Shown piece by piece: positions 51,053 to 64,000 of a stretch of 64,000 nt of DNA. Source of the stretch: Sphagnum compactum (lineage: Eukaryota; Bryophyta; Sphagnopsida; Sphagnales); contig OZ234499.1 in NCBI GenBank assembly GCA_965153455.1, positions 6,892,515 to 6,956,514 on the forward strand, read 5' to 3'. Position numbers and translations under genes: made by a program. Numbering within the stretch: position 1 is the stretch's first letter; each line of letters starts with the position of its first letter. The notes beneath the pieces were generated by a model. The model made no database searches. It saw only the letters and a list, made by a program, of their open reading frames with translations, and was not told where the DNA came from.

Positions 51053-52080
51053 GTTATACACAAAAATGGGAACTTTGATGGAACAAAACTTGATAAATGT
51101 TTTTTTTTTTCTAATTGTTAATTTAATATTCATGTTTATGCTTAAATGATGAAATGTGGAATGCTAATTTATAATTCAATTTTAATGTAATGTTGGCGCC
51201 AACATTCCTTTTAACTTTGTTTGCCACATCAAATTTTCACTTGGGATTTCATGTTATTGACAAACACTATGTGTGGATATGTGTGATATTTTCTCCATTT
51301 TTAACATTGGAAATTCTTGCCTCGATATATAATATTGATAATGAATGGAGTCCACCTACATCCAAGAAAAACAAGAGACCCAAACATTGAGGAAATTTTT
51401 GGCTTATTATTGTAGAAAGCTTCAAGAGCAACCCCAACTTTGGTTGCAAGATAAATTTAGACCTTATACATGTATTCAAATGAAGGCTCCCGAAGTTAGG
51501 AAATGTCAGGTTTTTTGGGATTTATAGTTTAGAATTTGTATTCATGGTTCAAAGTAAAGTTATAGATTTGATTATAATGTATGGCTTGATGCGAAAAAAA
51601 AGTATCACGTTATATGTCATATTTGGCTTCAAATTTGATATTTAGTTTTAAAAATTATGTGAAAAATACAATATAAACCAATAGAAAATTGCCATGTGGG
51701 AAATGCAGTTACAACTTTTTCTTTTGGTGGAAATTTTTTGCAATTACAAACATTTTTGAAAAAAAATAATTTGTTGTAAATTAAATGATAAAATCATCAA
51801 ATTTCCAAAAAAAATAAAAATAAATCTGTTAAAACCTCAAGTTTCTATACATGGTTGAAGTAGGTAGTCAAAAATATGTCAGGATGTTTAAATTTGTTTC
51901 CATTCATTTTTTAAATAGCCAAATTTGACTTAATCAGCTTTTGGATGATCGCCACCTCATCTTCTACATCATCACACAATTGAAAAAGAGGGGGGTACGG
52001 TATTTAGTATGAAGTATAGTGTATATTTAGCATGTATTATACTGTATGTTTAATATATACATACGAATTATATACCATTG

Positions 52081-52479
52081 CGCGCGGGAAATCGTAGCCC
52101 CGCCAACAAGGTTCCGTCCGTCCGACGTCCGTCCGTCCGTCGGTCTCTCCCGAGCAAGAACTCTCTTCGAGTGCGCGTGTCTCTCTGTCGGGCTTGAACG
52201 CTTCGTGAATGGAGCCCTAGAATTGTGTGCATCTCGCGGCGTCGTCGTCCTCGTCGTCGTGGTTTTCGTCTGCTGGTTGTCAATTGTCAGTTGTAGATGG
52301 AGGAATAATGGCGTGGCGGTGTTTTGCAAATTTCAAATTGAGGCGATGATGAATTGAAACTGGGGCCGGGCGCGCGGGAGTGAGGGTTTTTTTTTTGAGG
52401 GTGCTTTGCTTTTGGAGGTCTCGTCTAGGAGTGTGGTGGTGGTGGTGGTGGCGGTGAAGAGAGGAATTGAGGAGGAAAG
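52081..52479 (+). promoter_or_regulatory. SMC1 upstream region and 5' leader
   Basis: The base composition changes sharply here from AT-rich to GC-rich. A GTCC repeat runs at about 52113-52140 and a GGTGGTGGTGGTGG stretch lies just before the start. These fit a GC-rich leader; no core promoter element is certain. Confidence 0.4.
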
Positions 52480-55400
52480 ATGCCGTCGGTGCTAGCGCCG
52501 GGGAGGATTGAGCGGCTGGAGGTGGAGAATTTCAAGTCGTATAAGGGACATCAAGTGATCGGACCGTTTAAGGGTTTCACGGCTATCATCGGGCCCAATG
52601 GGGCAGGTAAGTCCAATCTCATGGACGCCATTAGCTTCGTGCTAGGAGTTCGTTCCATGCAATTGCGTGGTGCGCAGCTGAAGGACCTCATCTACGCCTT
52701 CGACGACCGCGAGCGTGAGCAGCGCGGTCGGAAGGCGTTCGTGAAGCTCGTCTATGTGCTGGGCAGCGGTGAGGAGCTGCACTTCACCCGCACTATTAGC
52801 AGCAATGGCAGCAGTGAGTACCGTATCGACAACCAATCCGTCGGATGGGATGCTTATAATAACAAGATGAAGAGCCTTGGTATCCTCGTCAAGGCGCGCA
52901 ACTTCCTTGTTTTCCAGGTGCGTCTGTCTGTCTGTCCGTCCGTGGGGTTGTTTGTTCTTGAAGAAAATTGCCTTGCCCTAATTTGTTTTCTTACTGCTCG
53001 GGTAAGGGGAGAATTTCCAGCATGTCTTGCTGTGGACAAATTGAATACCTAGTAGCAGGGGAATAATAATATGTCAGTCGACCAGTGAGTAGAGTGTGGT
53101 CAGGAATTTGGCTCATGGAAGAAAGATTTTGAGCACATCTTATGATGATGATGCTTGGGAATGAATGAGGCTGGGGGAAAAAGGAATTTGATCATTGTCT
53201 GGTGGTACCAATGAACCAGGGGGACGTGGAATCCATTGCGTCAAAGAGCCCTAAAGAGCTCACAGGGCTGTTTGAGCAAATATCAGGCTCAGAGGACTTG
53301 AAAAAGGACTATGAGGAGCTGGAGGTCCAGAAGGCCCGAGCTGAAGAGAAAACTGTGTTCAATTACCAAAAGAAGAGGACAATAGCAGCTGAAAGGAAGC
53401 AGAAGAAAGAACAGAAAGAAGAGGCAGAGAAGCACCTTAGGCTGCAAGGACAGCTGGTAGGACATGCATTCTGGTTATGATTGATTTATAGTATACCCAG
53501 TAAAGCATGTCTTTGAGGGGGGGGGGGGGGGGGGGGGGGGGTGGGGGGATGTGTGTTTGTGTGACAGGGAGTCAATCTGTTACATTTTGCCATTCTACCT
53601 ATTTTGAGGCTTGTTGCTGGTTGTGCAGAAGGAGTTGAAGATGGAGTATTATCTCTGGCAACTCTTCACAATTGAGAAAGATATTGAGAGCACACAGTCA
53701 GAACTTGCTGTGGACAAGGCAAATTTGGAAGAGTTTGTGCAAGAGCAAGATAAGCTTGAGTTGGAGATCAGAGAAATGAAGAAGGAGCAAGCCACACATA
53801 TGAAGGAAGCTATTCTCTGTGAGAAAAGGATGACCAAAAGGAAAAGTGAATTGGATAAGAAGGTTGGTGCTATGTTCTATTCTGGTGGCACTGTTTGGGT
53901 TTTGCATCAGTTGTTACCTTTAGAGTTTGCTCTTACTGGGTGATTCTCTGCCAAAGTTTTGTGTCATTTTGTTCTAAATGTGTGGCCTAGGTGGCTCTGC
54001 AGGTTTGCCCTGGGGATTAGCTGATGAGTGATTTTATTGTCACTTTGTTGTGTAGCATCCAGAATTGTTGAAGATGAAAGAGGAGATTGCACGAATCTGT
54101 CAGAAAATTAAGAAAACTGAGAAGGATTTGGAGAAGAAGAAGGAAGAGCAGAAAAAGCAGGGTGGTGAGATTGCTAAGTTGCAGCGAGATTTGGATGATG
54201 TGAATGTCACCCTCACTGAACTGAATGAGCAACAAGACCGAGAGGGGGGAGGTCGGTTGCATCTTGCAGAGAGTCAAATGAAGGAGTACCATCGGATGTC
54301 AGTACTATCAAGCATAAATATAACTTTCCCTTCTTGCATTTGTCAGAAATAGCTGTAGGAGCATGCCTGAGAGTTGGCAAAAGCATATGGAAGCTTCACA
54401 AGCTCTGGGCATGCTGCTATGATCTCTTTACCTTGAAAATGACTGCAGTGCTATAGTTTAGGCACTTGGTTCAGCTTTATTCATGAGACATTGCTTACCT
54501 TAGCCATTTGGGCATAAACTGATATCTGAGAGATGCTTGTGTTTGCAGCAAAGAGGAAGCAGGGACAAAAACTGCACAACTTAGGCAAAATAAGGAGGTT
54601 GTGGATCGGCACTTACAGCGGGATCTTGAAAATCTGAAGAACCAGGAAGAAAACTTTAAACAATTGACAGAGCGGGCCCAGCAGCTTGCAACTCAGGTAC
54701 TTTCTGCTGCACTCCTTTCACAGAAAAATGGACAGTTGCCATTTTCATGCACTTGTATCCTGCCTGCAGCATTTGTAGTGACTGCTACTGTTGCATGGTC
54801 AAATTACATGTCACCAATATCAAGCAAGTTTCTGGTGTCTCTCATGCCGAAATAATTATTTCCTGAAGCATGAGGATGCAGCAATGTCATCTTACACCCA
54901 TCATGAATCACGTTTGTTGTGTAATCTCATTTTTGCTACATTTGCCTTAACCCCAGTCATATTGTTGTGTGATTTTCTGCAATAAACATGAGCAGTAATC
55001 TATCACATGACAGTCAACTATCTATTGTTGTAGGCTTGCTTGATCTGTTGGATCTGCACAATTGCCTAACAAGCATCTTTAAAAACAGCCCTCAGGAGGA
55101 AATCAACAAATGTGTTCTATCAATTGACAGAACCACATAAAAGAACCACATACTTGTTGCAACTTTTAGGCTATGTCAATCAGACCACTGTAAAAATACT
55201 GCTCTCCACTGGGGATGCATGGTCTGGGTTCCATAAGAGCAGAGGGACCTAGGGATTCTAGATTTTGACACCACAGGGTGGTTTTGATCTCAGCAAGAAG
55301 AAACACATTCACGTATGAGCAGACTATTAGCAACCAAGTCCAGGAACAAGGAGGAGCTGGCAAAAGTTGTGGCAGAGCTCTCCCAGATGGAAGATACCCA

Positions 55401-58400
55401 TCGCAAGTCCAGGTGCACAATGCTTTCATGTGTGTTTGGCACATGTTTCCAGTGACTAAGCATGTACATGGGACAAGGTGAGAGCACCTTAAAAGAGAGT
55501 AGCTGAGCTTTACATGGATACAGGGGAGGAAATGTCAGTGGTGATCAAAGCTGTCTTTGAAGACACAGTATGAACTGATTTGCCTTGGGTGCTTCAACCT
55601 GTGATAGGACTCGTCATGACAGCTTAAAGGCTAAGGTTGAAGAGCTAGAGGGCCAATTACGGGAGGTGAAGGCAAATAAGCGTGAAAGTGAGCGGGACTC
55701 AAAACTATCAGAAGCTGTGGCAAGTTTGAAGCGTTTGTTTCCTGGTGTCCATGGCCGAATGATAGATCTCTGCAGACCCACACAGAAGAAGTACAACTTG
55801 GCTGTCACTGTTGCCATGGGCCGCTCAATGGATGCAGTAATTGTGGATGATGATGCTACTGGAAAAGAATGTATCAAGGTTTTTTATCAACATTTTGTTC
55901 TTTCCATGTGTATTTTTATTGGGCTGATCAAAGTAATTACCACATGAACAAGATTTTAAATTGTAGTTACTGATGAGAAACTGGACAGAACATGTAACTT
56001 TCTGACAGGTACATGATTGCTTACACTACATGAGCTAATTTCAAATAGAAGAGTTATGATCTACTTTGAAGGTGGAGGTTCTTGAGTCACTTGGTATTTG
56101 GATATTTGTTCTTGCTCACATGGTGGTTGCATCACCAACAATCTAATGTCTGAATGCTGTGATTGTGGGTCCTCAGTATTTGAAGGAGCAGCGGTTGCCT
56201 CCTCAGACATTTATACCTCTCCAAACAATTCGTGTGAAGCCAATTCAGGAGAGGTTGAGAACACTGGGCACAGCAAAGCTTGTCTTTGACGTGATTCGAT
56301 ATCCTAACACTACATCCCAGTAGGATTTGTTCTGTGGGGTTGACTGCATGTTTTTAAGTGTTTACCTCAGATCTGGATATGTATTCTTTTGCACATGATG
56401 CTTTGCTCGGCAAGTGTATTATGTATTCATGGGATGTGCTTGTTACATTTTCCATAATGAATCAAGACTGTCCTGAGGTAGAATGTCTTAGTTTGGTTTG
56501 CTGCCCTCTGTTTTGTGTGCTCATATCCAATTCAGTGATCTTACCTATGTGGTCTACATTAGTATCAAAGAGCTGGTTTTCTCCTTAACTGGCACACAAT
56601 TGAGCCATCGTTTGAGAGGGCTTTACTGTTTGCTGTTGGAAATACGCTGGTATGTGAACGTCTGGATGAGGCTAAGGCGCTTGCCTGGGGCAGTGATCGC
56701 CACAAAGGTAAGAGACATCTATTGTTCTGCCAAATTGGCACCATTGTACTATGGTGTGTGTTCTATCACAGTTTTGCAAACAATGATACCTTGAGCTCAT
56801 CTGGTACCATGGCATCAGTTCTATCAAAGTTTCACAAACAGTGATACCCTGAATTGTGTGGACTGTAACAGTTGTGACACAGGATGGAGTTCTGTTATCA
56901 AAATCAGGAACAATGACTGGAGGTGTCAGTGGGGGCATGGAAACAAGGTCACAGAAATGGGATGACCGGGCAGTGGAAGGTCAGCAATTCTAACTACTCC
57001 TACTTTTCAACCAAGTAGCTTTATGTATTCAGTGCAAAGTGTAAGGAACTAGAGGCTTTCAATTTAGTGTGAGTTGAGACCACTTGTACATGAGGCTGGA
57101 AGATCTTGCTCTGCAGTCATGAGTGCTGAGAGTGAGTAGATTGAGAAGTAAATCCTGCGGTGAATGTGTTTTACAGCACTCAAGAAGAGCAAAGAGCTTT
57201 TTGAGGCTGAGATGGCTGAGCTTGGATCACAACGTGACATGCAAACCAAGGAATCAGAGGCAATGGCAAAGATAAGTGGATTGGAGAAAAAGATTCAGTT
57301 CTCAGTCATCGAACAGGTATGGGACTTATTTCAATTTGCATCCTAAACAAGTGATGGCTGAGAGGTTCCAGACTGATGATGACTCTCTTTTTCTCACTGC
57401 AGAAAGACATTGAGGACAAGCTTGCAAAGCTTGCACAGGAGCACCAAACCATCGGTGGGCAGATAAACTGGCTCAAACCTGAAATGGACAAGGTTTTCCT
57501 TCCTCCTTGTCAATGCTGTGTGGGTTCTCCCTTTGTTTCAGATCTTGCTCTTATAGTTATTCATCGTGACACATTATTTTTGCAGCTGCTAAATAGTGTC
57601 TCAGAATATAGGGTTTAGTAGAGTTCATCTCATTGGCTTCCTGGGCTTCCAGTCGATATCAATTTACCTGCTTCATTTATCTATTCTTTGTCCTTGAATG
57701 GTGGCATTTAAGGAGTGATCTAAAGAATCTGCAGAGGATGTGTACACAGATCCTTGAGATTCTTTCCACATCATAAACCAGGCCATGTGTCAAAATTCAG
57801 ATTGATGCTATGGTCACTTTGTGTTTGTCTTGTGGGAATATCACTCAGGAAAAAAATGGTTACCACTGTAGATTCTCTATTGTCAACTGGGAAAGATGCA
57901 ATCGCTCAATTATTTGATTGGTTGGTAGCTACAACTCTGTTTGTAAACTAGGGATGATTGCTTGAGTGAACTCTTGCACATACAAAGATATGTAGGCCTT
58001 CTCTTAAATTATCTGAATGCTTTTGTGGTTGATTCCTTTCCTCTTTGTCCTTTCCTTCAAGTCTTCTCTTGCTGTTGCTCTTTCCATACTGGTGCATGGC
58101 CTATGCTCACCGTTTAATACAATTAATTCTCATGAGCAGCATTGGTCCTTTTATCTGCCAATTTTCTTTGCATAGTCTCTAACTTGTTATGAATGAAATG
58201 TGCAGCTACAGGAGGTGATAACCAAGAAACAGATGGAGGCAGAAAACCTAGAGAATCAGATCAACAAGATTGTAGATCGTGCTTTTGAAAAGTTCAGTGC
58301 ATCAGTTGGTGTTGCAAGCATTAGGGAATATGAAGAAAACCAGTTGCGTGGTGCCCAAGAGATGGCAGAGCGAAGATTGAGACTCAACAACCAAATCTCC

Positions 58401-61210
58401 AAGTTAAAGAACCAGTATGGCAGGACAACCCTTATTCATGAGTTTGTGTTCATATTATGGCAGCATTGTGTGTCAAGTGAAGCATTTCACTAAATTGTGG
58501 TTGTTGCAGGCTGGAGTATGAACAGAGAAGGGATACTGAGGGGCCAATAAATCAGCTTTCTGAACATCTGAAGATGTTGAACGATGAACTAGTGCAAGTG
58601 GAGAATAGAGAGGCCCAGGCTAAGAGTGAGATGGAGGCAATGGCTGATCAGCTTGAAGCAATAAAGCAAGAAGCTCAAGAGCTGCGGGCAAAAGCTGAGA
58701 CTATTGAGGATGCAATACAGGAGCGTAAGAAACAAGGAAGCTCTGACACAAATGAGCTAGGGAAGCTCAAGCGTCAGATGACTGCCAAGGTATGCTCCTC
58801 AGTAGTGTTTCTGATTGCATTGTGAACACTACTAATGTTTTACTACTTTTTGAAGAGTTTCACAATGGTATGGAACCCTTGCACAATGAGGACAGAGGAT
58901 GCTCCTTGTAGTTCTTTTTGGTTTCAGAAGATTACTTCCCAAGAATAGTTAGAAATGGAGATTTATTATGTTTTCACCACAGAATCTATTTTTCTTGTCT
59001 CAATGCGATGAAATATAATGCTCCAGGAAACACACATTGAGCAACTCAACTCACGAAGACAAGAAATTCTTGAGAACTGTGAGTTGGATCAGATTAAGCT
59101 TCCAAGCACAGATTCCATGGAATCTGACTCTGCTGCTTCTTCTCAACAAAGGGTCTCTTTTGACTACTCCAAACTCAGTAGGAGTCACCAACAGGTTGGT
59201 CCTGGAATTGTATTGTGTTGATCTGAAGTTGCATACATCAGATACTTGTATTGTTTATCTGTATCCCATGTTCAATCTGCTACCTGAATTATTCAATGTT
59301 TCCTTTCCATGGTGGAAGAAGAAGTTTCAACCTGAACCATGAGAGGAGAAACAAGCTGAAGCACCATTTTTTACCTGATTAGTGTAGTCACAGATAAACA
59401 GAGGGCTCTGAAGAATGCTAAAGGTTTATTCCATTCCTGATCAAAGGACTGTATCTATGGATGAATTTGTTGCTTTATTTTTTGTCTTCAGGACTTGAGA
59501 CCAGCAGCAAAAGAGAGGTTGGAATTGGATTTCAAGTCAAAGATGGAGTCTCTGTCCCTGGAGATAGAGCGCACTGCTCCAAATCTCAAGGCACTTGATC
59601 AGTATGAGAGTCTTCGTGAGAAGGAGAAGGAGTCGATTGAAGAGTTTGACATAGCCAGGAAAGAAGGGAAAGAAATCACTGACAAATACAACGCAATTAA
59701 GCAGCAGAGGTATTAATGGAATGGCCAGTTGTGTATAACAAGGCTTGGAGTCTTTATCTGATCCATATGTAACCTGAGTTGTGTGGATGCAGGTATCAGA
59801 GATTTATGGATGCATTCAACCACATCTCTACAAATATCAATGCAATATACAAACAGCTCACTCAAAGCTCTACTCATCCTCTAGGTGGCACAGCATATCT
59901 AAGCCTAGAAAGTGAAGATGAACCCTTCCTGAATGGCATCAAGTACACTGCTATGCCTCCAACCAAGCGCTTTCGGGACATGGAGCAGCTCTCAGGTGGA
60001 GAGAAGACTGTAGCAGCTCTGGCCCTGTTGTTTGCGGTTCATAGGTAGGTATATAACCTAGAAGTGCATTTGTCTCGCTGAAATGGTTCTTCTGAAATAT
60101 TATGTGGAGCTTGGAAGTTCTCAAATGCTACCAACTCTGTGCTCACACAAAGACAGACTTGAGTGAAGTCTACTTTTTCAGGTAAAGGCCAGAGACATCA
60201 CTTATAGTGACCTGTATCTTATATCTTGTCTCTGTCACATGTCTGCAGCTTCCGGCCATCTCCCTTTTTTGTGCTGGATGAAGTTGATGCAGCCTTGGAC
60301 AACTTGAATGTAGCCAAGGTGGCAGCCTACATTCGCTCAAAATCGCGTGATGATGCCAAAGGCCCAGACAGTGGTGGGCAGGGCACAGGCTTCCAAAGTG
60401 TCGTCATTTCTCTCAAAGACACTTTTTATGACAAAGCTGATGCATTGGTTGGTGTCTACCGGGATCAGAGGTACTCCTTTCCTCTTTGGATCTTATTTAT
60501 CTTACTCGTTGCAATGATGATCTTGCAATGGGTAAGAGGGAGATTCTGCTAACAGTACAGTTTGGGCCAGCAGACCACCATGATGTTTCCCAGTTTTTAA
60601 AAGAGGGATTCAACTTCTCTTACAATACAGTCTGATCCAGCAGATCACCACAACATTTTGCAGTTCTGAGAAGAGGGCCTTAGGAACTAACTATCCTTGA
60701 TAAAAGCATCCCCTCCATAGTCAAATTCCTCTCCTAGGAGGAAAGAGAGCATGATGGCCAGAGGATATCTAGCCAACCATCTAAAGGTGGATTTAAGCTG
60801 CATTTACTTTATTTTCCATGCAGCATTTTCAAACACCTCAATGATGGAGGACCAAGAATCAGTGAACAATTGTAAAATTGCATAGAGAAACCTATGATGT
60901 CGATGTTTTTCCAAACAATAACTGACTACTGCAAGTAAGAGTAGAGGGCAGGGGGGTTGGGGGGTAATTCTGTTGTAGCATGCATATTGTTTATCCTAGT
61001 GCTATATCCTTTTTTGCAGTAGTGTGAAATCTAATGTCCTGCCTGCAGACACACTAAGGTGACAAATATTTACATTGATTATTCTCCTGTTGTCCTCAAC
61101 AGGTTCACCACTTCATTGTCTATTTTTCTCTGATTGTTCGTCTTGTGCTTTGCAGCTGTTCGAGAACCTTGACTTTCGACCTTGGGAAATACAGTGCCAA
61201 CAGCTCTTGA
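52480..61210 (+). CDS. SMC1: Cohesin ATPase subunit SMC1
   Basis: SMC1 pairs with SMC3 to form the cohesin ring. Nineteen exons sum to 1220 codons: 52480-52917, 53220-53456, 53629-53862, 54056-54297, 54549-54696, 55294-55412, 55608-55878, 56177-56298, 56598-56707, 56872-56979, 57177-57316, 57403-57492, 58206-58414, 58510-58789, 59027-59194, 59492-59709, 59793-60044, 60249-60470, 61156-61210. Phases agree throughout and there is no internal stop. Walker A GPNGAGKS is at 38-45. Coiled coils flank the hinge (about 510-680, with [16 protein letters not shown] and [11 protein letters not shown]). The signature LSGGEK is at 1111-1116 and Walker [14 protein letters not shown] at 1135-1147. The C-terminus is [12 protein letters not shown]. 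Length and motif order match SMC1 of plants and animals. Intron 8 is a likely AT-AC intron. Confidence 0.95.
53517..53548 (+). repeat. Poly-G tract in SMC1 intron 2
   Basis: About 25 consecutive G are followed by TGGGGGG. The length may be affected by sequencing error. It could form a G-quadruplex in the transcript. Confidence 0.8.
56299..56597 (+). other. Predicted U12-type AT-AC intron in SMC1
   Basis: The intron starts ATATCCTAAC and ends ACTGGCACAC, with a branch-site-like CTCCTTAAC at about 56581-56589, some 9-10 bases from the 3' end. These match the minor spliceosome 5' site (ATATCCTT) and branch site (TTCCTTAAC). Joining 56298 to 56598 gives [18 protein letters not shown], the expected hinge sequence. 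No GT-AG pair nearby restores the frame. Confidence 0.8.
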
Positions 61211-64000
61211 TGTGACTAATCTTACTAACCATGTGCAAATCAGTAGCTTCAAATACAGATAGGAGCATATTAGGAGACTTTTGTAAAGACAAACTGAAAT
61301 TTAGGTTCTCCTGTCGTGCATAATTGGTTTGTTGTTGGATGTAGTGTAGGCAGCTGTAGTCACAGTAGTCATGCATGTGACTTCAAACTCTGGGTGGAGG
61401 TCTTGATTGTGTGGTTATCTAGACTGCTTGACTGCCTGACTGCTTTTCAATCTGTAATCCATTTCCAGAATAGTCTTTTTCAGTGTTCTTGTTTGGTTTT
61501 TGTGTTGGCAACATTGAAGGATGTGTGGAGGGATGTAGGGAGTTTTATTTACAGCAATATGTGCAAAAGTCTGAGATACTGCAGGTGTGGATCTAAGCTA
61601 CAATTACTGTCTACAGTAATAGTGCCATACAGGGGGGCATTATGGGTAGTGCAGGTTCTGCCTTCTGTCAACTGGGAACTATACTACAAAACTCTATGGA
61701 GTGCCTTACACTTCAAGTTAGCATTGATGGCATACGAGGTAGAACCCTCTCTACCTCTACCAGTGGCTTCCATTGCATTTGCGATGCAGGTTTTGTGACA
61801 TGTAAATTTCTGTTTTCAGAGTAGTGGAATGTTGTTTCTATTAGAACAATGATACAGAATTTCTAAAGAAAAAGAAATTATTTTGATCTTGCTGATGAAT
61901 CAAAAATTTATTTTCATAAGAGTCTAGACATTGAAGCTATAGAGCTAGGAGGAGAGATATTGTGATGAAGTACAGGACTGTAATCAATGACACTGGTTGC
62001 ATTAGCTTCTCGGCATCTGTTGGCCCTCCAAGAGCATGTAGCTAGGGTGGCCCCCCAAGAGCATGCTGATGAGTAAATTCTTCGTCAAGTTTGGTAGTTG
62101 TATACCAATAAGTTGGCAATAGAAAATGCAATGTGCCGACATTAAAGTCATCTCTGTAGTACCAGTGATTTTGTTGTTACAAATTTTTGCCATTTTGTGA
62201 AAAACGTTTTTTTAAAGAGTTTTCTTCTGTTTTTTGCCTAAAAGATATTGCCTAAAAAAAGAAATGATTTTATAAAACAGTTGCCAAAAATTGTCACAAT
62301 TGCCTACAATTGAAAGATTGCTTAAGATCAGTGATATGAAAGAGTGTGCAAGATCAGCAATATGAAAGAGTATACAAGATGGTGAACCAATCAACTTGCT
62401 TCCATGATATGATGGTGATGCAAGGCAAGCAAATGTGACAAGATGGTGATGTGGAAACAATATGGAAATGGCAATGGAAGGTAGACCAAGGTATGCAAGC
62501 AAACCTAGAGGGATGCATTGATGTGTATGAGCTTATTCGTGGATTTTTGCTTGGATGATTACAAGAGAGTACTTTTTCTCAACCAATTATCATTTGTCAT
62601 TTATCCATAATGAAACCAAGTTGTTGACTAATAAACTTTGAAGTGGGTTTATAGGTGCTTACTATTAAGGGTTAGATTGAACTTACAAATGCAATATCTC
62701 AGAAAATATATTAAGGTTTAGGGGTTATTTAAATTGATCATCATAACTTCCAGGTGGTCAAATAGTGGAAGATTGTGTTTAATTCTTCTCCAATAAAATT
62801 CACATTTGGCTAAAAGTTTGGGGAATTATAATTAAGCAACTAATGATGAGATTGACACTTGCACCCAACCTACCAATTTCGCCACTTTAGAACCAAAGTT
62901 TTTATGTTTGTTAAAATTCTCGATATGGACTTCCCAACTTGTACATAATTTTTAGTATATACTTTAAGGGGGCCTTAACCCCAAATATGGGGGCGGTTAT
63001 ATGGTTCATTGTTTTTTATTGTTGTGACATTGATAGGTATATGCACTAATATGGTAGCTCACAACAACTACCAAGAGTTTAAGTTTTTTTGCATGGTTAA
63101 ATCATAGTTACATCATTTAAACCAAGTTAGTAAAATAGTAACTATTTGTTTGGGTTAATTTGGAACCAATTTTGTGAAGGTAGTTACAGATATTTCAATT
63201 TGTGTGAGGGGATAAGCCCATGAGTGGTGTGGCTCAAATCCATTTTTGTGATTTAAAATTACATAACATTCTTGTGTGTTTTTCTTATTATGCAAATTTG
63301 TTTGTGATTTTTTTTGAAGCTGTGTTGTTAAATCATGCTTAAGAGGATGTTGTATTATATAAAGGTTGATGACATTTGATTAATAATTGTGGACATTGAT
63401 ATGTATGTTGTATGCACCGACATGGTGGTGCATGACAAGGTTTTAACCCAAAAAAATCCTTTGAATGTACATAGGTTATGATAAATGTTTCAAATATAAA
63501 TGATATTTCATATTCTTTAAACAATTTAATGTGATGTAATGGTTATGACTCAATCTTTTGAATTAAAGACTTTGAATTCAAGTTTTTTTTACAATCATCT
63601 TTTTCTTCGGATGTGTTCTTTGGAAGGTTTGATGAACTCATTCAGGGAAAAAAATGGCCATTGGGATGTTTTCCTTGCACAACTTGACCCCACTTTCCCA
63701 CCCAAGATGTTTTGGGGAGAAAAGTAACTCAAGCCTAGTTGCCTAATAAGAAGGGAAATTGGGGTCAACTTTCTTTGGGAATTTAAATACACTTCCTTGG
63801 GGACATCATCTTGGGAAATTGCAATGTATTTGAATTTTTTTTAAAAATAGCAATGGATGAATGCGCCTCTTTAGTTGAATTTTTCGTCATTGTACAAATC
63901 CAAATTTTCGTCCATTATGCAACATTTTTCCTCAATTTGTCATCCATTTTATGACTTTTTCCTTGATTTTTCATTAATTAATTTTTTTTTAAAATCATCA
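61211..64000. other. SMC1 3' region and AT-rich DNA, no gene recognised
   Basis: The first part probably holds the SMC1 3' untranslated region. Further right the sequence is AT-rich with no convincing frame. A 160-codon open frame at 61316-61798 has no recognisable features. Confidence 0.45.

Larger units (their letters stand above)
46013..52080. other. AT-rich gene-free DNA between GCK and SMC1
   Basis: No gene is recognised. It contains a low-complexity CTTACCTA-type block (46690-47045), a tandem repeat (48343-48640), a GGGAAGCAC-type short repeat (about 50960-51050) and otherwise unremarkable AT-rich sequence. Confidence 0.5.

Noticed and set aside
56177-56707. Joining SMC1 exons 8 and 9 by a GT-AG intron
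   Set aside because: The nearest GT (GAC|GTGATT) and the only nearby AG acceptors put the hinge segment [15 protein letters not shown] out of frame.
61316-61798. A 160-codon open frame after SMC1
   Set aside because: No domain or splice context; it lies in the likely 3' untranslated or flanking region.

Overview
The window is nuclear DNA of a land plant or close streptophyte relative. The evidence is a PIP-type aquaporin, a plant GCK-domain gene, many AAACCCTA telo-box motifs, plant GT-AG introns, an En/Spm-type (CACTA) transposon, and compact gene islands separated by very AT-rich repeat-filled DNA. I cannot name the species; a seed-free plant is a guess.

Layout. 1.3-8.2 kb (minus strand): a complete REC8/SYN1-type meiotic cohesin kleisin in about 21 small exons. 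11.8-13.2 kb (minus): a four-exon PIP aquaporin. 15.54-24.35 kb: a CACTA element with near-matching ends and TTTGCGA-type subterminal repeats. It carries a decayed TNP2-type transposase gene (plus), a second decayed accessory gene (minus) and, unexpectedly, a SET-domain gene (plus). 24.4-38 kb: AT-rich repeat graveyard with tandem arrays, MITE-like pieces and an inverted copy of a repeat seen near 14 kb. 39.1-41.5 kb: an intron-containing but broken eIF3 subunit L pseudogene. 44.4-45.35 kb (minus): a two-exon GCK-domain gene. 46-52 kb: AT-rich gene-free DNA. 52.48-61.21 kb (plus): complete SMC1, 19 exons, predicted 1220 aa. 61.3-64 kb: no gene recognised.

Two subunits of the cohesin ring (REC8 and SMC1) lie about 44 kb apart. 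In SMC1 one intron fits only as a U12-type AT-AC intron. The most unusual object is the SET-domain gene inside the CACTA element. The element's reading frames are interrupted by stops that can nearly all be explained by C-to-T (or opposite-strand G-to-A) changes, as expected of a long-methylated, silenced transposon. All exon coordinates were derived by hand from splice sites, reading phase and remembered family similarity; no database or RNA data were used.
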